A stretch of 64,000 bases of DNA, taken from Nostoc sp. TH1S01 (GTDB lineage: Bacteria > Cyanobacteriota > Cyanobacteriia > Cyanobacteriales > Nostocaceae). How positions within the stretch are numbered: position 1 is the stretch's first letter; the number at the start of each line of letters is the position of its first letter. The stretch covers positions 1 through 64,000 of the forward strand of contig JAGKSW010000015.1 in assembly GCA_018993265.1 (NCBI GenBank), in the 5' to 3' direction. Positions 25,535 to 36,097 of the stretch are shown here, piece by piece. The position numbers and the translations under genes are program-made. The notes under the pieces were generated by a model. The model worked only from the letters and a program-made list of their open reading frames with translations, made no database searches and had not been told where the DNA came from.

Positions 25535-28500
25535 ATGGTTAAGCGTATCTACTATCACCAGAAGCCAAGAAGATTTTTAGCAGCGTTTACTAGTCACATT
25601 TCCCTTCTATTAGTCAGCACCGCAGTGTTTGCTGAATCAGGTGCAGCTGCTAGAGATTATGCACTAAATATTAACCAACAAGCACAAATAAGTTCACCAG
25701 AAGTTAACCATGATCAAGCAGAGCAAATATTTCAAGAAGGCGAAGAGTTACTGGCCAGGGGAACAGCTGAATCATTCAAACAAGCGATCGCCAAATTTGA
25801 AACTGCCTTAAAACTCTGGCAAAAAACTGGAAATATTAAACAACAAGCCACCACACTTAACGAGCTTGGTTTTATCTACAATGCCTTGGGCGATAAACAG
25901 CAAGCCCTAGTGTTTTTTAACCAATCTTTGTCTCTCAGAGAGCAAGTAAAGGATATAGCCGGTCAAGCAGTAACTCTCAACAACATCGGCGGTGTCTATG
26001 ATGCCTTGGGAGATAAAAAAAAAGCATTGGCTTACTATAACCAATCTCTACCCCTATCACAACAACTAGGAGATCAAATTTGGCAAGCAATAACTCTGAA
26101 TAACATTGGTAATGTCTACAATGCTTTGGGAGACAAACAGCAAGCACTCAAATACTATAATCAGTCTCTGTTTATCTCACGCAAAATGGACAATAAAGCT
26201 CAAGAAGCTATCACCATGAACAATATTGGTGGTGTTTACGACGCTTTGGGAGATAAACAGCAGGCATTGGTGTACTACAACAAATCTCTGGCTTTATCAC
26301 GAGAAGTAGGAGATAAAGGCGGACAAGCAGTCATTCTCAATAACATCGGTGGTGTCTACGATGCTTTAGGAGATAAACAGCAGGCATTAGTGTACTACAA
26401 CCAATCAATGCTCTTAAGACAACAAGTCGGCGATAAAACTGGCGAAGCCATAACTCTCAATAATATTGGCGGTATCTACGACGCATTAGGAGACAAACAG
26501 CAAGCACTCAACCATTACAATCAGTCACTCAACTTATCACGAGAAGTAGGAGATAAAGCCGGACAAGCAGTCACTCTCAATAACATCGGCCGCGTCTACG
26601 ATTCCTTAGCAGACAAACAGCAGGCACTCAAATACTACAATCAGTCTTTACCTTTAAGACGACAAGTAGAAGATAAAACTGGCGAAGCCACTACTCTCAA
26701 TAACATTGGAGGAGTTTACGACGGGTTAGGAGACAAACAGCAAGCTCTAGAATTTTATAACCAATCCCTAACCATATCACGACAAGTAGGAGATAAAGCA
26801 GGCGAAGCAACCACCCTCAACAACCTTGGTGGTATTTACTCTTCTTTGGGAGATAAACAGCAAGCGTTGAAATATTACAACCAATCTCTGCCCTTGAGAC
26901 GGCAAGTCGGCGATAAAACTGGCGAAGCTGTTACCCTCAATAACATCGGCCGTATTTACGACTTATTAGGAGACAAACAGCAGGCACTTCAATACTACAA
27001 TCAGTCTATGCCCTTGAGACGGCAAGTCGGCGATAAAACTGGCGAAGCTGTTACCCTCAATAATATTGGCCGTATCTACGACTCATTAGGCGAAAAACAA
27101 CAGGCACTTAAGTACTATAATCAATCTTTATTTTTATCACGGCAAGTCAGTGATAAAGCTGGTGAAGCAACAAGTCTCAACAACATTGGCGGTGTCTACA
27201 GCGTTCTTAAAGACACACAGCAAGCGTTAGCATACTACAACCAGTCATTGCCTCTGAGACGGCAAATGAAAGATAAAGCTGGGGAAGCCATTACCTTATA
27301 TAACATTGCCTATCTAGAACGTAACAGGGGCAATCTCCAACAATCCCTGGTTCAAGTTGAAGCAGCTATCAAACTCATCGAAAACCTACGTACTAAAATT
27401 ACTAACGAACAACTACGTACTTCTTATTTTGCCTCGCAACAACCCATTTACGAGTTTGCCAACGACTTATTAATGCAGTTGCACAAAAAATATCCCCACC
27501 AAGGCTACGATGCTTTGGCGCTGCAAAGCAGCGAAAAATATCGTTCTCGGAGTTTGTTGGAACTACTTACAGAAGCTAACGCTGATATTCGCCAAGGCGT
27601 AGAACCCAAATTACTAGAAGCAGAACAAAACTTGCAAAAGCGGCTGGATGCAACTGATAAACGTCGTTTAGAACTTTACAATAGTGGTCAATATACCCCA
27701 GAACAAGCTCAAGCCCTCGAAAACGAATTGGCTTCACTTCTCAAAGAATATCAAGAAGTACAAGCTCAAATCAGATTGAAAAGTCCCAAGTATGCAGCAC
27801 TCACTCAACCCCAACCCCTTTCTCTCAAAGAAATTCAACAGCAAGTACTAGATAACGAAACTCTGTTATTAGAATACGCCCTCGGTGAAGAACGCAGTTA
27901 TTTGTGGGTTGTGAGTAAAACCAGTATCAACAGCTATGAATTACCTAAACGTGCAGATATTGAAAAAGTCGTTAAACAATTTAACTATTTATTGAAAATA
28001 CGTTACTACAGCCTGACTGCCAACATAAAAATAGATGCAAGCTCTGGTTTAGGTACTTTTAGCAGTTACGAAGTGCTGGACAAACTCAATCAAATGTTCT
28101 TAAAACCAATCGCGGAAAAAATCAAAAACAAACGTTTGGTGATTGTTGGTGATGGTGCTTTGCAGTATTTACCATTTTCTGCACTACCCCAACCGGGAAC
28201 AGCAGGTAAAAACTTCAAACCTCTGCTAGAAACAAACGAAGTTATTTATGTACCATCAGCTTCTACTCTAGCTGTTATCAGGCGCGAACACAAAGAACGC
28301 AAAATTCCTCCCAAAACCTTAGCGGTCATAGCAGATGCTGTATTTAGCGATGATGACGATCGCCTCACTAGAATTCTCCATCAACCCATACCCAAGCAAA
28401 ACATTCCCCTGATCAATCCCAATTTATCTTTTGAGCGTTTACTTTTCACTCGTCAAGAAGCTGAAGGAATTTTAGCTTTAGTTCCTAAATCTCAGACTCT

Positions 28501-29008
28501 ACAAGCATTAGACTTTGCTGCTAACCGCGCTTTTGTGACTAGTTCACAACTGAGTGAATACCGTATGATACATTTTGCCACCCACGGAATTTTGGATACC
28601 CAAAATCCCGCTTTATCTGGTGTGGTGCTGTCGCTATTTGACGAAAAAGGAATGTTGCAAAATGGTTTTTTGCGGCTGCAAGATATTTTTAATCTCAAAC
28701 TCCCAGCAGAATTAATTGTCCTGAGTGCTTGTGAAACAGGCATAAGCCAACAAATCAAGGGTGAAGGATTAGTCGGATTAGCCAGAGGATTTATGTATGC
28801 TGGTAGTCCGCGTGTGTTAGTCAGCTTGTGGAATGTGGATGATGAAGCGACATCTAAATTGATGAAAACATTTTATACCAAAATTATCAAACAGGGATTG
28901 ACACCTGCTGCGGCACTGCGAGAAGCAAGATTAGAACTGTGGCGAGATGAAAATTATTCCGCACCTTATTATTGGGCTGGCTTTACTTTACAAGGTGAAT
29001 GGAAATAA
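25535..29008 (+). CDS. TPR-CHAT protein (caspase-like protease domain)
   Basis: A 1157-residue protein with a signal-like N-terminus (RFLAAFTSHISLLLVSTAVFAES), about 14 tetratricopeptide units of 40 residues (roughly 65-620, consensus AxTLNNIGGVYDALGDKQQALKYYNQSL), a helical linker and a C-terminal CHAT domain. The CHAT caspase-fold dyad is visible as His1017 (IHFATHGILD) and Cys1066 (LSACETG). CHAT proteins are cysteine proteases, some of which are activated in programmed-death or defence systems; the TPR array would bind a trigger or partner. If the N-terminal segment is a signal peptide the protein acts outside the cytoplasm, which is unusual for such a role. Several repeats are nearly identical at DNA level. 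A broken paralogue lies just upstream. Confidence 0.9.
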   Translation: MVKRIYYHQKPRRFLAAFTSHISLLLVSTAVFAESGAAARDYALNINQQAQISSPEVNHDQAEQIFQEGEELLARGTAESFKQAIAKFETALKLWQKTGNIKQQATTLNELGFIYNALGDKQQALVFFNQSLSLREQVKDIAGQAVTLNNIGGVYDALGDKKKALAYYNQSLPLSQQLGDQIWQAITLNNIGNVYNALGDKQQALKYYNQSLFISRKMDNKAQEAITMNNIGGVYDALGDKQQALVYYNKSLALSREVGDKGGQAVILNNIGGVYDALGDKQQALVYYNQSMLLRQQVGDKTGEAITLNNIGGIYDALGDKQQALNHYNQSLNLSREVGDKAGQAVTLNNIGRVYDSLADKQQALKYYNQSLPLRRQVEDKTGEATTLNNIGGVYDGLGDKQQALEFYNQSLTISRQVGDKAGEATTLNNLGGIYSSLGDKQQALKYYNQSLPLRRQVGDKTGEAVTLNNIGRIYDLLGDKQQALQYYNQSMPLRRQVGDKTGEAVTLNNIGRIYDSLGEKQQALKYYNQSLFLSRQVSDKAGEATSLNNIGGVYSVLKDTQQALAYYNQSLPLRRQMKDKAGEAITLYNIAYLERNRGNLQQSLVQVEAAIKLIENLRTKITNEQLRTSYFASQQPIYEFANDLLMQLHKKYPHQGYDALALQSSEKYRSRSLLELLTEANADIRQGVEPKLLEAEQNLQKRLDATDKRRLELYNSGQYTPEQAQALENELASLLKEYQEVQAQIRLKSPKYAALTQPQPLSLKEIQQQVLDNETLLLEYALGEERSYLWVVSKTSINSYELPKRADIEKVVKQFNYLLKIRYYSLTANIKIDASSGLGTFSSYEVLDKLNQMFLKPIAEKIKNKRLVIVGDGALQYLPFSALPQPGTAGKNFKPLLETNEVIYVPSASTLAVIRREHKERKIPPKTLAVIADAVFSDDDDRLTRILHQPIPKQNIPLINPNLSFERLLFTRQEAEGILALVPKSQTLQALDFAANRAFVTSSQLSEYRMIHFATHGILDTQNPALSGVVLSLFDEKGMLQNGFLRLQDIFNLKLPAELIVLSACETGISQQIKGEGLVGLARGFMYAGSPRVLVSLWNVDDEATSKLMKTFYTKIIKQGLTPAAALREARLELWRDENYSAPYYWAGFTLQGEWK

Positions 29009-29173
29009 TACCGTTTGCCTACTCCTTACTGCTATCTCTGATTGTAATTTTAGTATTACTTTCAACTGAGTTTGGGAATACTAAATTTAGCATTGAATTA
29101 CTACTATTTGCCAACAATAAATTCAAACAATTCCAGTCATAATTTTAATTACTTCTCCTTGCTGAATACTTCT

Positions 29174-29722
29174 TCAAGACTTCAAATCGAGTAATCCTTC
29201 TTCTTTTAATTTAGGATTAAAGCGAAGTTGCATTTGCAAACCACGTGATTCTAAATTTTTCACGATTTCTGCTTCTACTCTTCGTGCAACATTCTTGATA
29301 ACTTTTATTTGCGCTAACTCATCATTAGCAGGATTTTGATAACTCGCCTGTTCTTCTGGTGTCATGAAATTTTTCACGTTAATAGGATCTGTCCATTTTT
29401 CTTTATTTTCGCCATTTCCTAGAGGTATACTGCCATTTTCTGCAATCCAAGCATTTTCAATATTTTCTAGCACTGTACGATTAGGACGTTCAATAGTTTG
29501 GACTTTCACCCAGTAACATTGTTCTGGTTGACGCACTAAATGTTGTTTCAAGCTTAAATAAACATCACGAGAATATCCCACAAATTGGAGCAATTTATCA
29601 TTATCAAAAATTGCATACACACCTATTTTTCCCTGAAATATTGCCGGGATTTGTCCTTCAGTATCAATGTAAGGAAAATACTCTAAATTTGCTAAAGATG
29701 GGCTATTTGTTTCGTTAGTCAT
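29174..29722 (-). CDS. GIY-YIG nuclease-family protein
   Basis: A 182-residue protein with a divergent GIY-YIG core at about residues 31-75: GVYAIFDNDKLLQFVGYSRDVYLSLKQ. Here GVY and VGY replace GIY and YIG, and the arginine of the second motif is kept (SRD). A glutamate in NAWIAENGSIPLGN could supply the metal ligand. The C-terminal third is helical and charged. This small family is found in cyanobacteria and plants; I know of no established role. It is a stand-alone gene downstream of the rpo operon terminator. Confidence 0.75.
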   Translation of the reverse strand: MTNETNSPSLANLEYFPYIDTEGQIPAIFQGKIGVYAIFDNDKLLQFVGYSRDVYLSLKQHLVRQPEQCYWVKVQTIERPNRTVLENIENAWIAENGSIPLGNGENKEKWTDPINVKNFMTPEEQASYQNPANDELAQIKVIKNVARRVEAEIVKNLESRGLQMQLRFNPKLKEEGLLDLKS

Positions 29723-29864
29723 ATATTAAATATTATTAATTTAAAGTTTTTTAAAGCAAAATTTTTCGGCGTGCATCGGTAGTTAATTATTTTTGTCTGC
29801 AATTCATGCCAGCGAAAATTGCTATAAACAATTTGACCATAATTTTTACAAAATAGTCAAAAGA

Positions 29865-29898
29865 AAAAAGGCAAAAGAAACTTTTCTTTTGCCTTTTT
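29865..29898 (-). terminator. Terminator of the rpoB-rpoC1-rpoC2 operon
   Basis: AAAAAGGCAAAAGA (29865-29878) and TCTTTTGCCTTTTT (29885-29898) are exact complements with a 6-base loop. On the minus strand the hairpin follows the rpoC2 stop by 22 bases and is followed by TTTTTTCTTTT, the form of an intrinsic terminator. The A-rich left arm would let it work in both directions. Confidence 0.85.
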
Positions 29899-29919
29899 AA
29901 TTAATTACTAACTTTCGAT

Positions 29920-32900
29920 CTACATATCGAAATCATCATCATCATCATCGTCAACTTCCTCGTATTCATCCTCTTCGTCATCAGGTACGAGGTCATGAAC
30001 TTCATGCACTCCATCGATAATCAAATCATCTTCATCCAGGATTGAGCCTGTACGCCGACTACCATAAGTGCCTTCAGTCAGAGAAGGTGTATCTAAATTG
30101 TAGGCACGGGCGGTGCGATCGTCTAACACCATATCCAGGGGATCATCAACTTCATCCAAGACACTGGTAGTGTCTAGAGTTGCGTAATCATCGATCGCAC
30201 CAGGTTCATCATAGGTATTGTAGCCGGTACCCGCCGGAATCAAGCGTCCGATAATTACGTTTTCTTTTAGACCCCGTAACCAGTCAGATTTACCTTCAAT
30301 GGCTGCTTCTGTCAAGACTCTTGTTGTTTCTTGGAATGATGCAGCCGAGATAAAGCTGTCGGTGTTCAAGGATGCTTTGGTGATACCCAACAATACTGGT
30401 GTGTATTGCGCTCTTGCACCGCCTGTAATTGCCATTGCTTCGTTGACTTGTTCAACTTGGCGCAATTCTACCAACTCACCGGGCAGCATGGTGGTATCAC
30501 CACCATCATCAATCCGCACCTTGTTGGTCATCTGGCGAACAATTACTTCAATGTGTTTGTCAGCAATATCAATCCCTTGGGACTGATACACTAACTGCAC
30601 TTCATTCACCAAGAATGTTTGCACTTTCTGTAACGCATGGCTGGCGCAAGCGTAAACTCCATCCTCAGAACCCAAGCTGAAGAAGATTTCCAGAATTTCG
30701 TGGGGGTTGGATGGGCCATCTGTGATTGGTTGTCCGGCTGCGACATGAGAACCATCAGGAACAATCAGGTTTTGTCCAGGGCCTAGGGGATAGTCGCTGA
30801 CTACACCATTAGACTCAACAATCTTAACAGCGATCGCTTCATCGCCATCACCATAAACAACCTTAACTTCTCCACCACGGCGTACTAAAATACATGCTTC
30901 TTTTGGTTTACGAGCTTCTAGAAGTTCTTCAATCCGTGGCAAACCTTGAATGATGTCTCCAGTTTTGGCTCGTTCAAAGACCAACAGCACTAAGTTATCA
31001 CCGCGCTGTACCAAGTCACCATCTTCAATCTGCAACACTGCACCAGGGCTGACTCGGTAGGGCCGACCTGAACGAAGAGTCACAGTATAATTCTGGGTAC
31101 TGAGAGCTGATTCATCACCAGTTGCTGCGGGAGCTGCATTCTTCACCTCTACAACTTCCCCAGATTCTTCTGCAAATACTCCAGGAGCAATTTCAGCGCC
31201 TTCTACTAGCAAATCCCCAACTTTTACTTTAGGTTTTGCAGCAGTAGGCATGGAATTCATATCGCTGTGGCGCAATACTAAGCAACGGCGTACTGTTTCC
31301 GTACCTTTTTGGACACCGCGTACAATACCACCTTCTTTACACAAGATTTGGGTACGTGCAACTACAGCACCAGGGGCAATAGTGTCGCCATCTTTGACTT
31401 CTAAACTAGTTTGGGTACTACCTTGGGTAGCATCCGCAACAATGTCACGCCGAATTACTAATGACTCCAAAATTACTAGCTGCAAGCGTTGGATATTTGA
31501 GTCTTCTGCATCAGCAACCAATTCAATATCTGCTGCTAGGGGAGAAGCATTATGGTCTTGTTCACCTTCTTGCTCAATTTCCAATACTAGCTGAGTACGG
31601 AGCAATTCTACGCCTTCTACAGATTTGACCCGTTCAGAATCTTTGTAAGGCAGACGCTGTACTGCTCGCAATTGAATTGAACGTCCGGTTTGCTGGCTAA
31701 CAGAGGTAGTAGAAGGTACATCAGGAGTGTTAGGTACAGCAAATTCCACTACAGGACGGCTTAACAAGGCTGGGCCTTCGGGAGACTCTACATACTGGAT
31801 GTAGCGCAATTCTGTAAATGTTTGTCCCAACAGTTCTTCACCTGGTTGGACAAAGGTGTTATCTCTACCAATGACTGCTTCGGGATCGTCCACCATCAGC
31901 AGTTCGCCGGGTTTAATGACCACTTCCCGCAGAATGTCGTTTTTCTGGGTGACTTCTACTACACCACTGTTTTGGCAGAAGATATCTTTAACTACTTCCG
32001 AGCCAGCTTCGACAAACTGACCATCTTCGACCAACAACAAGGAAATATCTTTGTTGACTTCGTGGGTTTCTTCGGGAATCCACAACATTGTGCCTCCCTG
32101 TACCACTTCATAACCTTGTTTGGCTTTGCCTTTCTTCTGGACTTCTAAGCCAGCGAATTTCAAAAAGCCACCAGTGGTTGTGCGATAGCGGTCATCAATT
32201 AATTCGGCAACTACTTGACCATTCTGCACTTTTGTGCCTGGAGTAGCCCGGAGATTAAATTCCTGGTTGTTACCAGTGGATATCAGATAGTTATTCCGCC
32301 CTTGAGAACTGTTGACGGTAACGGTTGCTTGGTCTAAAACTACCGATGCGGTGATGATTTCGATTTCTCTGGTACTCTTACCTGGGGTAGCTTCTGGTAA
32401 ACGTACCACACCCCCATGCTGAGTGGTGAGCTTGGTTTCGGCTAAAACACCGTTAGTATCGATGCGATCACCATTATTCACGACCAGTTCTGCACCAGGC
32501 GGCAAGTTATAAACTTCCCCAGACAAAATCCAAATCAAACCACCTCTAGCGGCTGTGGTTGTGGTGTTACCTTGACGGTCGGTTTTTTGTTCCGCCACAA
32601 CATCCGCAAATTTTACTTCCCCCGCCAAGTCAGAGGCCACATCTTTCACCGCTTTTTCGGTGTTGGCACGTGTTGTCCGTCCCCCAATTGCGACTTCTGC
32701 CAATAACTGACCTTGTTTTACTTGCTGACCATCAGTTATGTAAAGCGTGGAACCTTGGGTAACTTGAATTTCTTGGGTAACGGGAGTTTCGCTACCTTCT
32801 TTTTTGGGTTCTAACATCAAGATGCCGTTAGCTTCCACATACAAAGCATCTTCCCCGTGGCGGGTACGGTAAGGTCTTGTCCGCAACTTGCGCGGAATCT

Positions 32901-33987
32901 TGACTGTCCCAGCCATCTTGGATCTTACTTGTTGAGCGACTTCCCCTGTGAACACACCCCCGGTGTGGAATGTCCGCATTGTGAGCTGAGTACCGGGTTC
33001 ACCGATACTTTGCGCTGCAATGATCCCCACCGCTTCACCGAGGTCTACCATCTTGGCGTGTGCCAAACTCCAACCGTAGCAATGTTGACATACAGAACGG
33101 GCAGCTTCACAGGTGAGGGGCGATCGCACCACAACTTCTTTCACCCCAGCTTTTTGAATTTCTTTGGCTAATTCATCAGAAACTGGAGTATTCCGGGGTG
33201 CAATAACTTCACCAGTAGTAGGATGAATTACATCCTCATTAATCACCCGTCCCATCAAGCGAGTTGCCAGAGGAATCAAGGTTTTGCTACCTTCAGTCAT
33301 GGCTTTGATCGGAATACCTCTAGTAGTACCACAATCAAATTCCCGAATGATCACATCCTGGGAAACGTCCACCAGACGGCGAGTTAGATAACCAGAGTCA
33401 GCCGTCCGTAGTGCCGTATCTACCAAGCCTTTCCGCGCACCGTAAGAGGAAATAATATACTCTGTTACAGTCAAACCTTCCCGGAAGTTGGTTTTAATAG
33501 GTAAGTCAATAATTTCCCCTTGGGGATCTGCCATCAGTCCCCGCATCCCTACCAACTGACGGACTTGGGAAATATTACCCCGCGCTCCCGAAAACGCCAT
33601 CATGTACACAGAATTGAGGGGATTGGTTTTCTTGAAGTGAACCACCACCTCATCTTTGAGAGCTTCACTAGTACCATTCCAAGTATCAATTACTTTTTGG
33701 AAACGTTCTACTTCTGTGATTTCGCCCCGTTGATAACGAGCTTCTGTCGCCCGAATTTCTTCTTCCGCGGCTTCCAGAAGACTGCGCTTACTTGGTGGTA
33801 CCATCAAATCATCCACACTGATGGAAACCCCAGCCCTGGTAGCATAGCGGAAACCTAAATCTTTGAGTTTATCCGCCATCACTGCGGTTCGCGCCGTACC
33901 GTAGTTGGTAAATGCCCAAGAAATCAAATTTCTCAGTTGACCTTTGTCAACTACACGATTGCGAAAAACTTTTTTTTCGTTAGTCAT
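29920..33987 (-). CDS. rpoC2: RNA polymerase beta-prime subunit, C-terminal part (RpoC2)
   Basis: The 1355-residue second half of beta-prime, split off in cyanobacteria and chloroplasts. The N-terminus ([19 protein letters not shown]) leads to the zinc site with [14 protein letters not shown], and to the trigger-loop region [29 protein letters not shown] long insertion (about 330-970) is the cyanobacterial SI3 domain with repeated sandwich-barrel segments. The conserved end has [34 protein letters not shown]. The acidic tail ends in a run of Asp. It follows rpoC1 by 107 bases that carry a tandem repeat. Confidence 0.98.
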   Translation of the reverse strand: MTNEKKVFRNRVVDKGQLRNLISWAFTNYGTARTAVMADKLKDLGFRYATRAGVSISVDDLMVPPSKRSLLEAAEEEIRATEARYQRGEITEVERFQKVIDTWNGTSEALKDEVVVHFKKTNPLNSVYMMAFSGARGNISQVRQLVGMRGLMADPQGEIIDLPIKTNFREGLTVTEYIISSYGARKGLVDTALRTADSGYLTRRLVDVSQDVIIREFDCGTTRGIPIKAMTEGSKTLIPLATRLMGRVINEDVIHPTTGEVIAPRNTPVSDELAKEIQKAGVKEVVVRSPLTCEAARSVCQHCYGWSLAHAKMVDLGEAVGIIAAQSIGEPGTQLTMRTFHTGGVFTGEVAQQVRSKMAGTVKIPRKLRTRPYRTRHGEDALYVEANGILMLEPKKEGSETPVTQEIQVTQGSTLYITDGQQVKQGQLLAEVAIGGRTTRANTEKAVKDVASDLAGEVKFADVVAEQKTDRQGNTTTTAARGGLIWILSGEVYNLPPGAELVVNNGDRIDTNGVLAETKLTTQHGGVVRLPEATPGKSTREIEIITASVVLDQATVTVNSSQGRNNYLISTGNNQEFNLRATPGTKVQNGQVVAELIDDRYRTTTGGFLKFAGLEVQKKGKAKQGYEVVQGGTMLWIPEETHEVNKDISLLLVEDGQFVEAGSEVVKDIFCQNSGVVEVTQKNDILREVVIKPGELLMVDDPEAVIGRDNTFVQPGEELLGQTFTELRYIQYVESPEGPALLSRPVVEFAVPNTPDVPSTTSVSQQTGRSIQLRAVQRLPYKDSERVKSVEGVELLRTQLVLEIEQEGEQDHNASPLAADIELVADAEDSNIQRLQLVILESLVIRRDIVADATQGSTQTSLEVKDGDTIAPGAVVARTQILCKEGGIVRGVQKGTETVRRCLVLRHSDMNSMPTAAKPKVKVGDLLVEGAEIAPGVFAEESGEVVEVKNAAPAATGDESALSTQNYTVTLRSGRPYRVSPGAVLQIEDGDLVQRGDNLVLLVFERAKTGDIIQGLPRIEELLEARKPKEACILVRRGGEVKVVYGDGDEAIAVKIVESNGVVSDYPLGPGQNLIVPDGSHVAAGQPITDGPSNPHEILEIFFSLGSEDGVYACASHALQKVQTFLVNEVQLVYQSQGIDIADKHIEVIVRQMTNKVRIDDGGDTTMLPGELVELRQVEQVNEAMAITGGARAQYTPVLLGITKASLNTDSFISAASFQETTRVLTEAAIEGKSDWLRGLKENVIIGRLIPAGTGYNTYDEPGAIDDYATLDTTSVLDEVDDPLDMVLDDRTARAYNLDTPSLTEGTYGSRRTGSILDEDDLIIDGVHEVHDLVPDDEEDEYEEVDDDDDDDFDM

Positions 33988-34013
33988 TTGTCATTAGTCC
34001 TTAGTCATTGGCA

Positions 34014-34094
34014 GGGAGTGGGGAGTGGTGAGTGGGGAGTAGTGAGTGGTGAGTAGTGAAATTTCCTACTCCCTACTCCCTATTCCCTACTCCC
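34014..34094. repeat. Short tandem repeats between rpoC1 and rpoC2
   Basis: The gap is made of GGGAGTG/GAGTAGT-type units (34014-34060) followed by the complementary CTACTCCCTA-type units (34065-34090), so it can fold as one large imperfect hairpin. Such heptamer repeats occupy many intergenic gaps in Nostoc. In this position the transcript of the rpo operon must read through it. Confidence 0.8.
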
Positions 34095-35972
34095 CTAACT
34101 TACTAGTGCTTCCTGAATTGCCTTGTTGTAAATGACGCGGCCAGGTGTTGTGCGTATGTACTGAGAAATCAAATTTCCTTGGGAGTCTTCTCGAACTCGG
34201 CGGAACTTATACAGTAATGTCCGACTACCGTCATCGTTATTTGTCACTTCCAAGGGTTCTGTATCAGGTTGGTCTGATTCAACTTCACCATCAAACCGCA
34301 CGTAGATATAGGCGTGTAAGTCTACTTGCTGTTGTTCAAAGGCCATAATGACATCTTCGAGCGAAGCAAAATAATTTCCAGCACCTTTGGTCGCATGGGG
34401 ATTTTCTGCGGTGAGGTAGTATGCTCCTAATACCATGTCTTGGCTAGGTGTAATGATTGGTTTACCTGTAGCTGGCGACAAAATATTATTAGAAGCCAAC
34501 ATCAATAACCGCGCTTCTGCCTGACTTTCTAAGGACAGTGGTACGTGTACCGCCATTTGGTCGCCGTCGAAGTCAGCGTTAAACGCCGGACAAACCAATG
34601 GATGTAATTGAATTGCTCGTCCTTCCACCAAAATTGGTTCAAAAGCTTGAATCCCCAGACGGTGTAGTGTGGGTGCGCGGTTGAGCATAACTGGGTGTCC
34701 TTCGATCACCTCTTCCAACACATCCCAAACACTTGGGTCGGAACGAGAAATCAGCTTTTTCGCCGCTTTAATGTTATTCACCATACCGCTGCGAATTAGG
34801 CGGTTGATCACAAATGGTTGAAATAGCTCGATCGCCATTTCTCTCGGTAAGCCGCACTGGTGAATATTCAGTTTCGGCCCCACCACAATTACCGAACGTC
34901 CAGAGTAGTCAACCCGTTTACCTAACAAGTTTTGCCGGAAACGTCCTTGCTTACCCTCAATAATGTCAGATAAAGATTTTAGCGGTCGGTTGTTGGCTCC
35001 CACCACAGTGCGACCCCGACGACCGTTATCAATCAGTGCGTCTACCGCTTCTTGCAGCATCCGCTTTTCGTTCCGCACAATAATTTCTGGTGCCAAAATC
35101 TCCTGTAGGCGTGCCAGACGGTTGTTGCGGTTAATTACACGTCTGTATAAATCATTCAAGTCGCTGGTCGCAAACCGACCACCATCAAGTTGCACCATTG
35201 GGCGCAAGTCTGGCGGAATTACGGGGATGACGGTCATTACCATCCACTCTGGTTTAGAACCAGTTGCAATGAAGTTGTCAATTACCCGCAACCGCTTAAT
35301 CAGTTTGGCGCGTTTTTGACCTTTAGCTGTGCTAATTTCTTCACGCAGGCTTTCTGCTTCTTGCTCTAAATTAATATCAGCTAACAACCGCAGCAGTGCT
35401 TCTGCACCAATACCTACCTCTACTCCTTGTAAGGTAGAATCTTCGCTATAGATTTGGTCTTCAATTTCTAACCACTGGTCTTCACTCAGCAGTTGTTTAT
35501 AAGTTAGAGTTTCGGCATTACCAGGGCTGAGAACAACATAAGAGTTGAAATAAACTATTTGTTCTACATCCCGCAAAGGCATATCCAATAGAATGGCAAT
35601 ATAACTGGGTATACCTTTGAGATACCAAACGTGAGCTACAGGTGCAGCCAGTTTGATATACCCCATCCGGTGGCGGCGCACCCTAGATTCGGTAACTTCT
35701 ACACCACAGCGTTCACAAACAATCCCTCTGTGGCGAACTCTCTTATACTTACCACAGTGACATTCCCAATCTTTTGCGGGGCCAAAGATGCGCTCACAAA
35801 ATAAGCCATCCATCTCTGGCTTTAAAGTCCGGTAGTTAATCGTTTCTGGTTTGGTGACTTCACCTACTAATTGACCATTGGGTAGGGTGCGTTCGCCCCA
35901 TTGCCGAATGCGTTCTGGCGATGCCAAACCGATTTTTACGTAGTCAAACTGATTAGTTTGGGCTGCTCTCAT
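34095..35972 (-). CDS. rpoC1: RNA polymerase gamma subunit (RpoC1, N-terminal part of beta-prime)
   Basis: The 625-residue first half of beta-prime. The N-terminal zinc ribbon is visible as [20 protein letters not shown], followed by [16 protein letters not shown]. The active-site metal loop is [16 protein letters not shown], with the Asp triad, at about residue 460. [14 protein letters not shown] and [15 protein letters not shown] are further family blocks. Length matches cyanobacterial RpoC1. The gene is 125 bases from rpoB, in a gap holding ACTCAGC heptamers. Confidence 0.98.
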   Translation of the reverse strand: MRAAQTNQFDYVKIGLASPERIRQWGERTLPNGQLVGEVTKPETINYRTLKPEMDGLFCERIFGPAKDWECHCGKYKRVRHRGIVCERCGVEVTESRVRRHRMGYIKLAAPVAHVWYLKGIPSYIAILLDMPLRDVEQIVYFNSYVVLSPGNAETLTYKQLLSEDQWLEIEDQIYSEDSTLQGVEVGIGAEALLRLLADINLEQEAESLREEISTAKGQKRAKLIKRLRVIDNFIATGSKPEWMVMTVIPVIPPDLRPMVQLDGGRFATSDLNDLYRRVINRNNRLARLQEILAPEIIVRNEKRMLQEAVDALIDNGRRGRTVVGANNRPLKSLSDIIEGKQGRFRQNLLGKRVDYSGRSVIVVGPKLNIHQCGLPREMAIELFQPFVINRLIRSGMVNNIKAAKKLISRSDPSVWDVLEEVIEGHPVMLNRAPTLHRLGIQAFEPILVEGRAIQLHPLVCPAFNADFDGDQMAVHVPLSLESQAEARLLMLASNNILSPATGKPIITPSQDMVLGAYYLTAENPHATKGAGNYFASLEDVIMAFEQQQVDLHAYIYVRFDGEVESDQPDTEPLEVTNNDDGSRTLLYKFRRVREDSQGNLISQYIRTTPGRVIYNKAIQEALVS

Positions 35973-36064
35973 ACTTAAGTGTTGAGTTATAAGTAAAGTA
36001 TTCAGTTAAAAGTAATCAATCAAGAGATTTCTAAGCTGTGAGTGCGAATACTGAGGTATTAAAT

Positions 36065-36093
36065 ACTCAGCACTCAGCACTCAGCACTTAGCA
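36065..36093. repeat. Heptamer tandem repeat CTCAGCA between rpoB and rpoC1
   Basis: Four consecutive units of the CTCAGCA type (CTCAGCACTCAGCACTCAGC and a variant TTAGCAC) lie 5 bases after the rpoB stop. This is a classic short tandemly repeated repetitive sequence of heterocystous cyanobacteria. Confidence 0.8.
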
Positions 36094-36097
36094 CTTT

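Noticed and set aside
25357-25542. 61-residue frame before the TPR-CHAT gene
   Set aside because: It is made largely by the interspersed palindromic repeat at 25380-25430 and overlaps the start of the real gene.
25800-27310. CRISPR array
   Set aside because: The 120-base period is coding and forms TPR units; there are no spacers of unrelated sequence.
30299-33858. Several plus-strand frames opposite rpoC2
   Set aside because: Shadows of a highly conserved essential gene.
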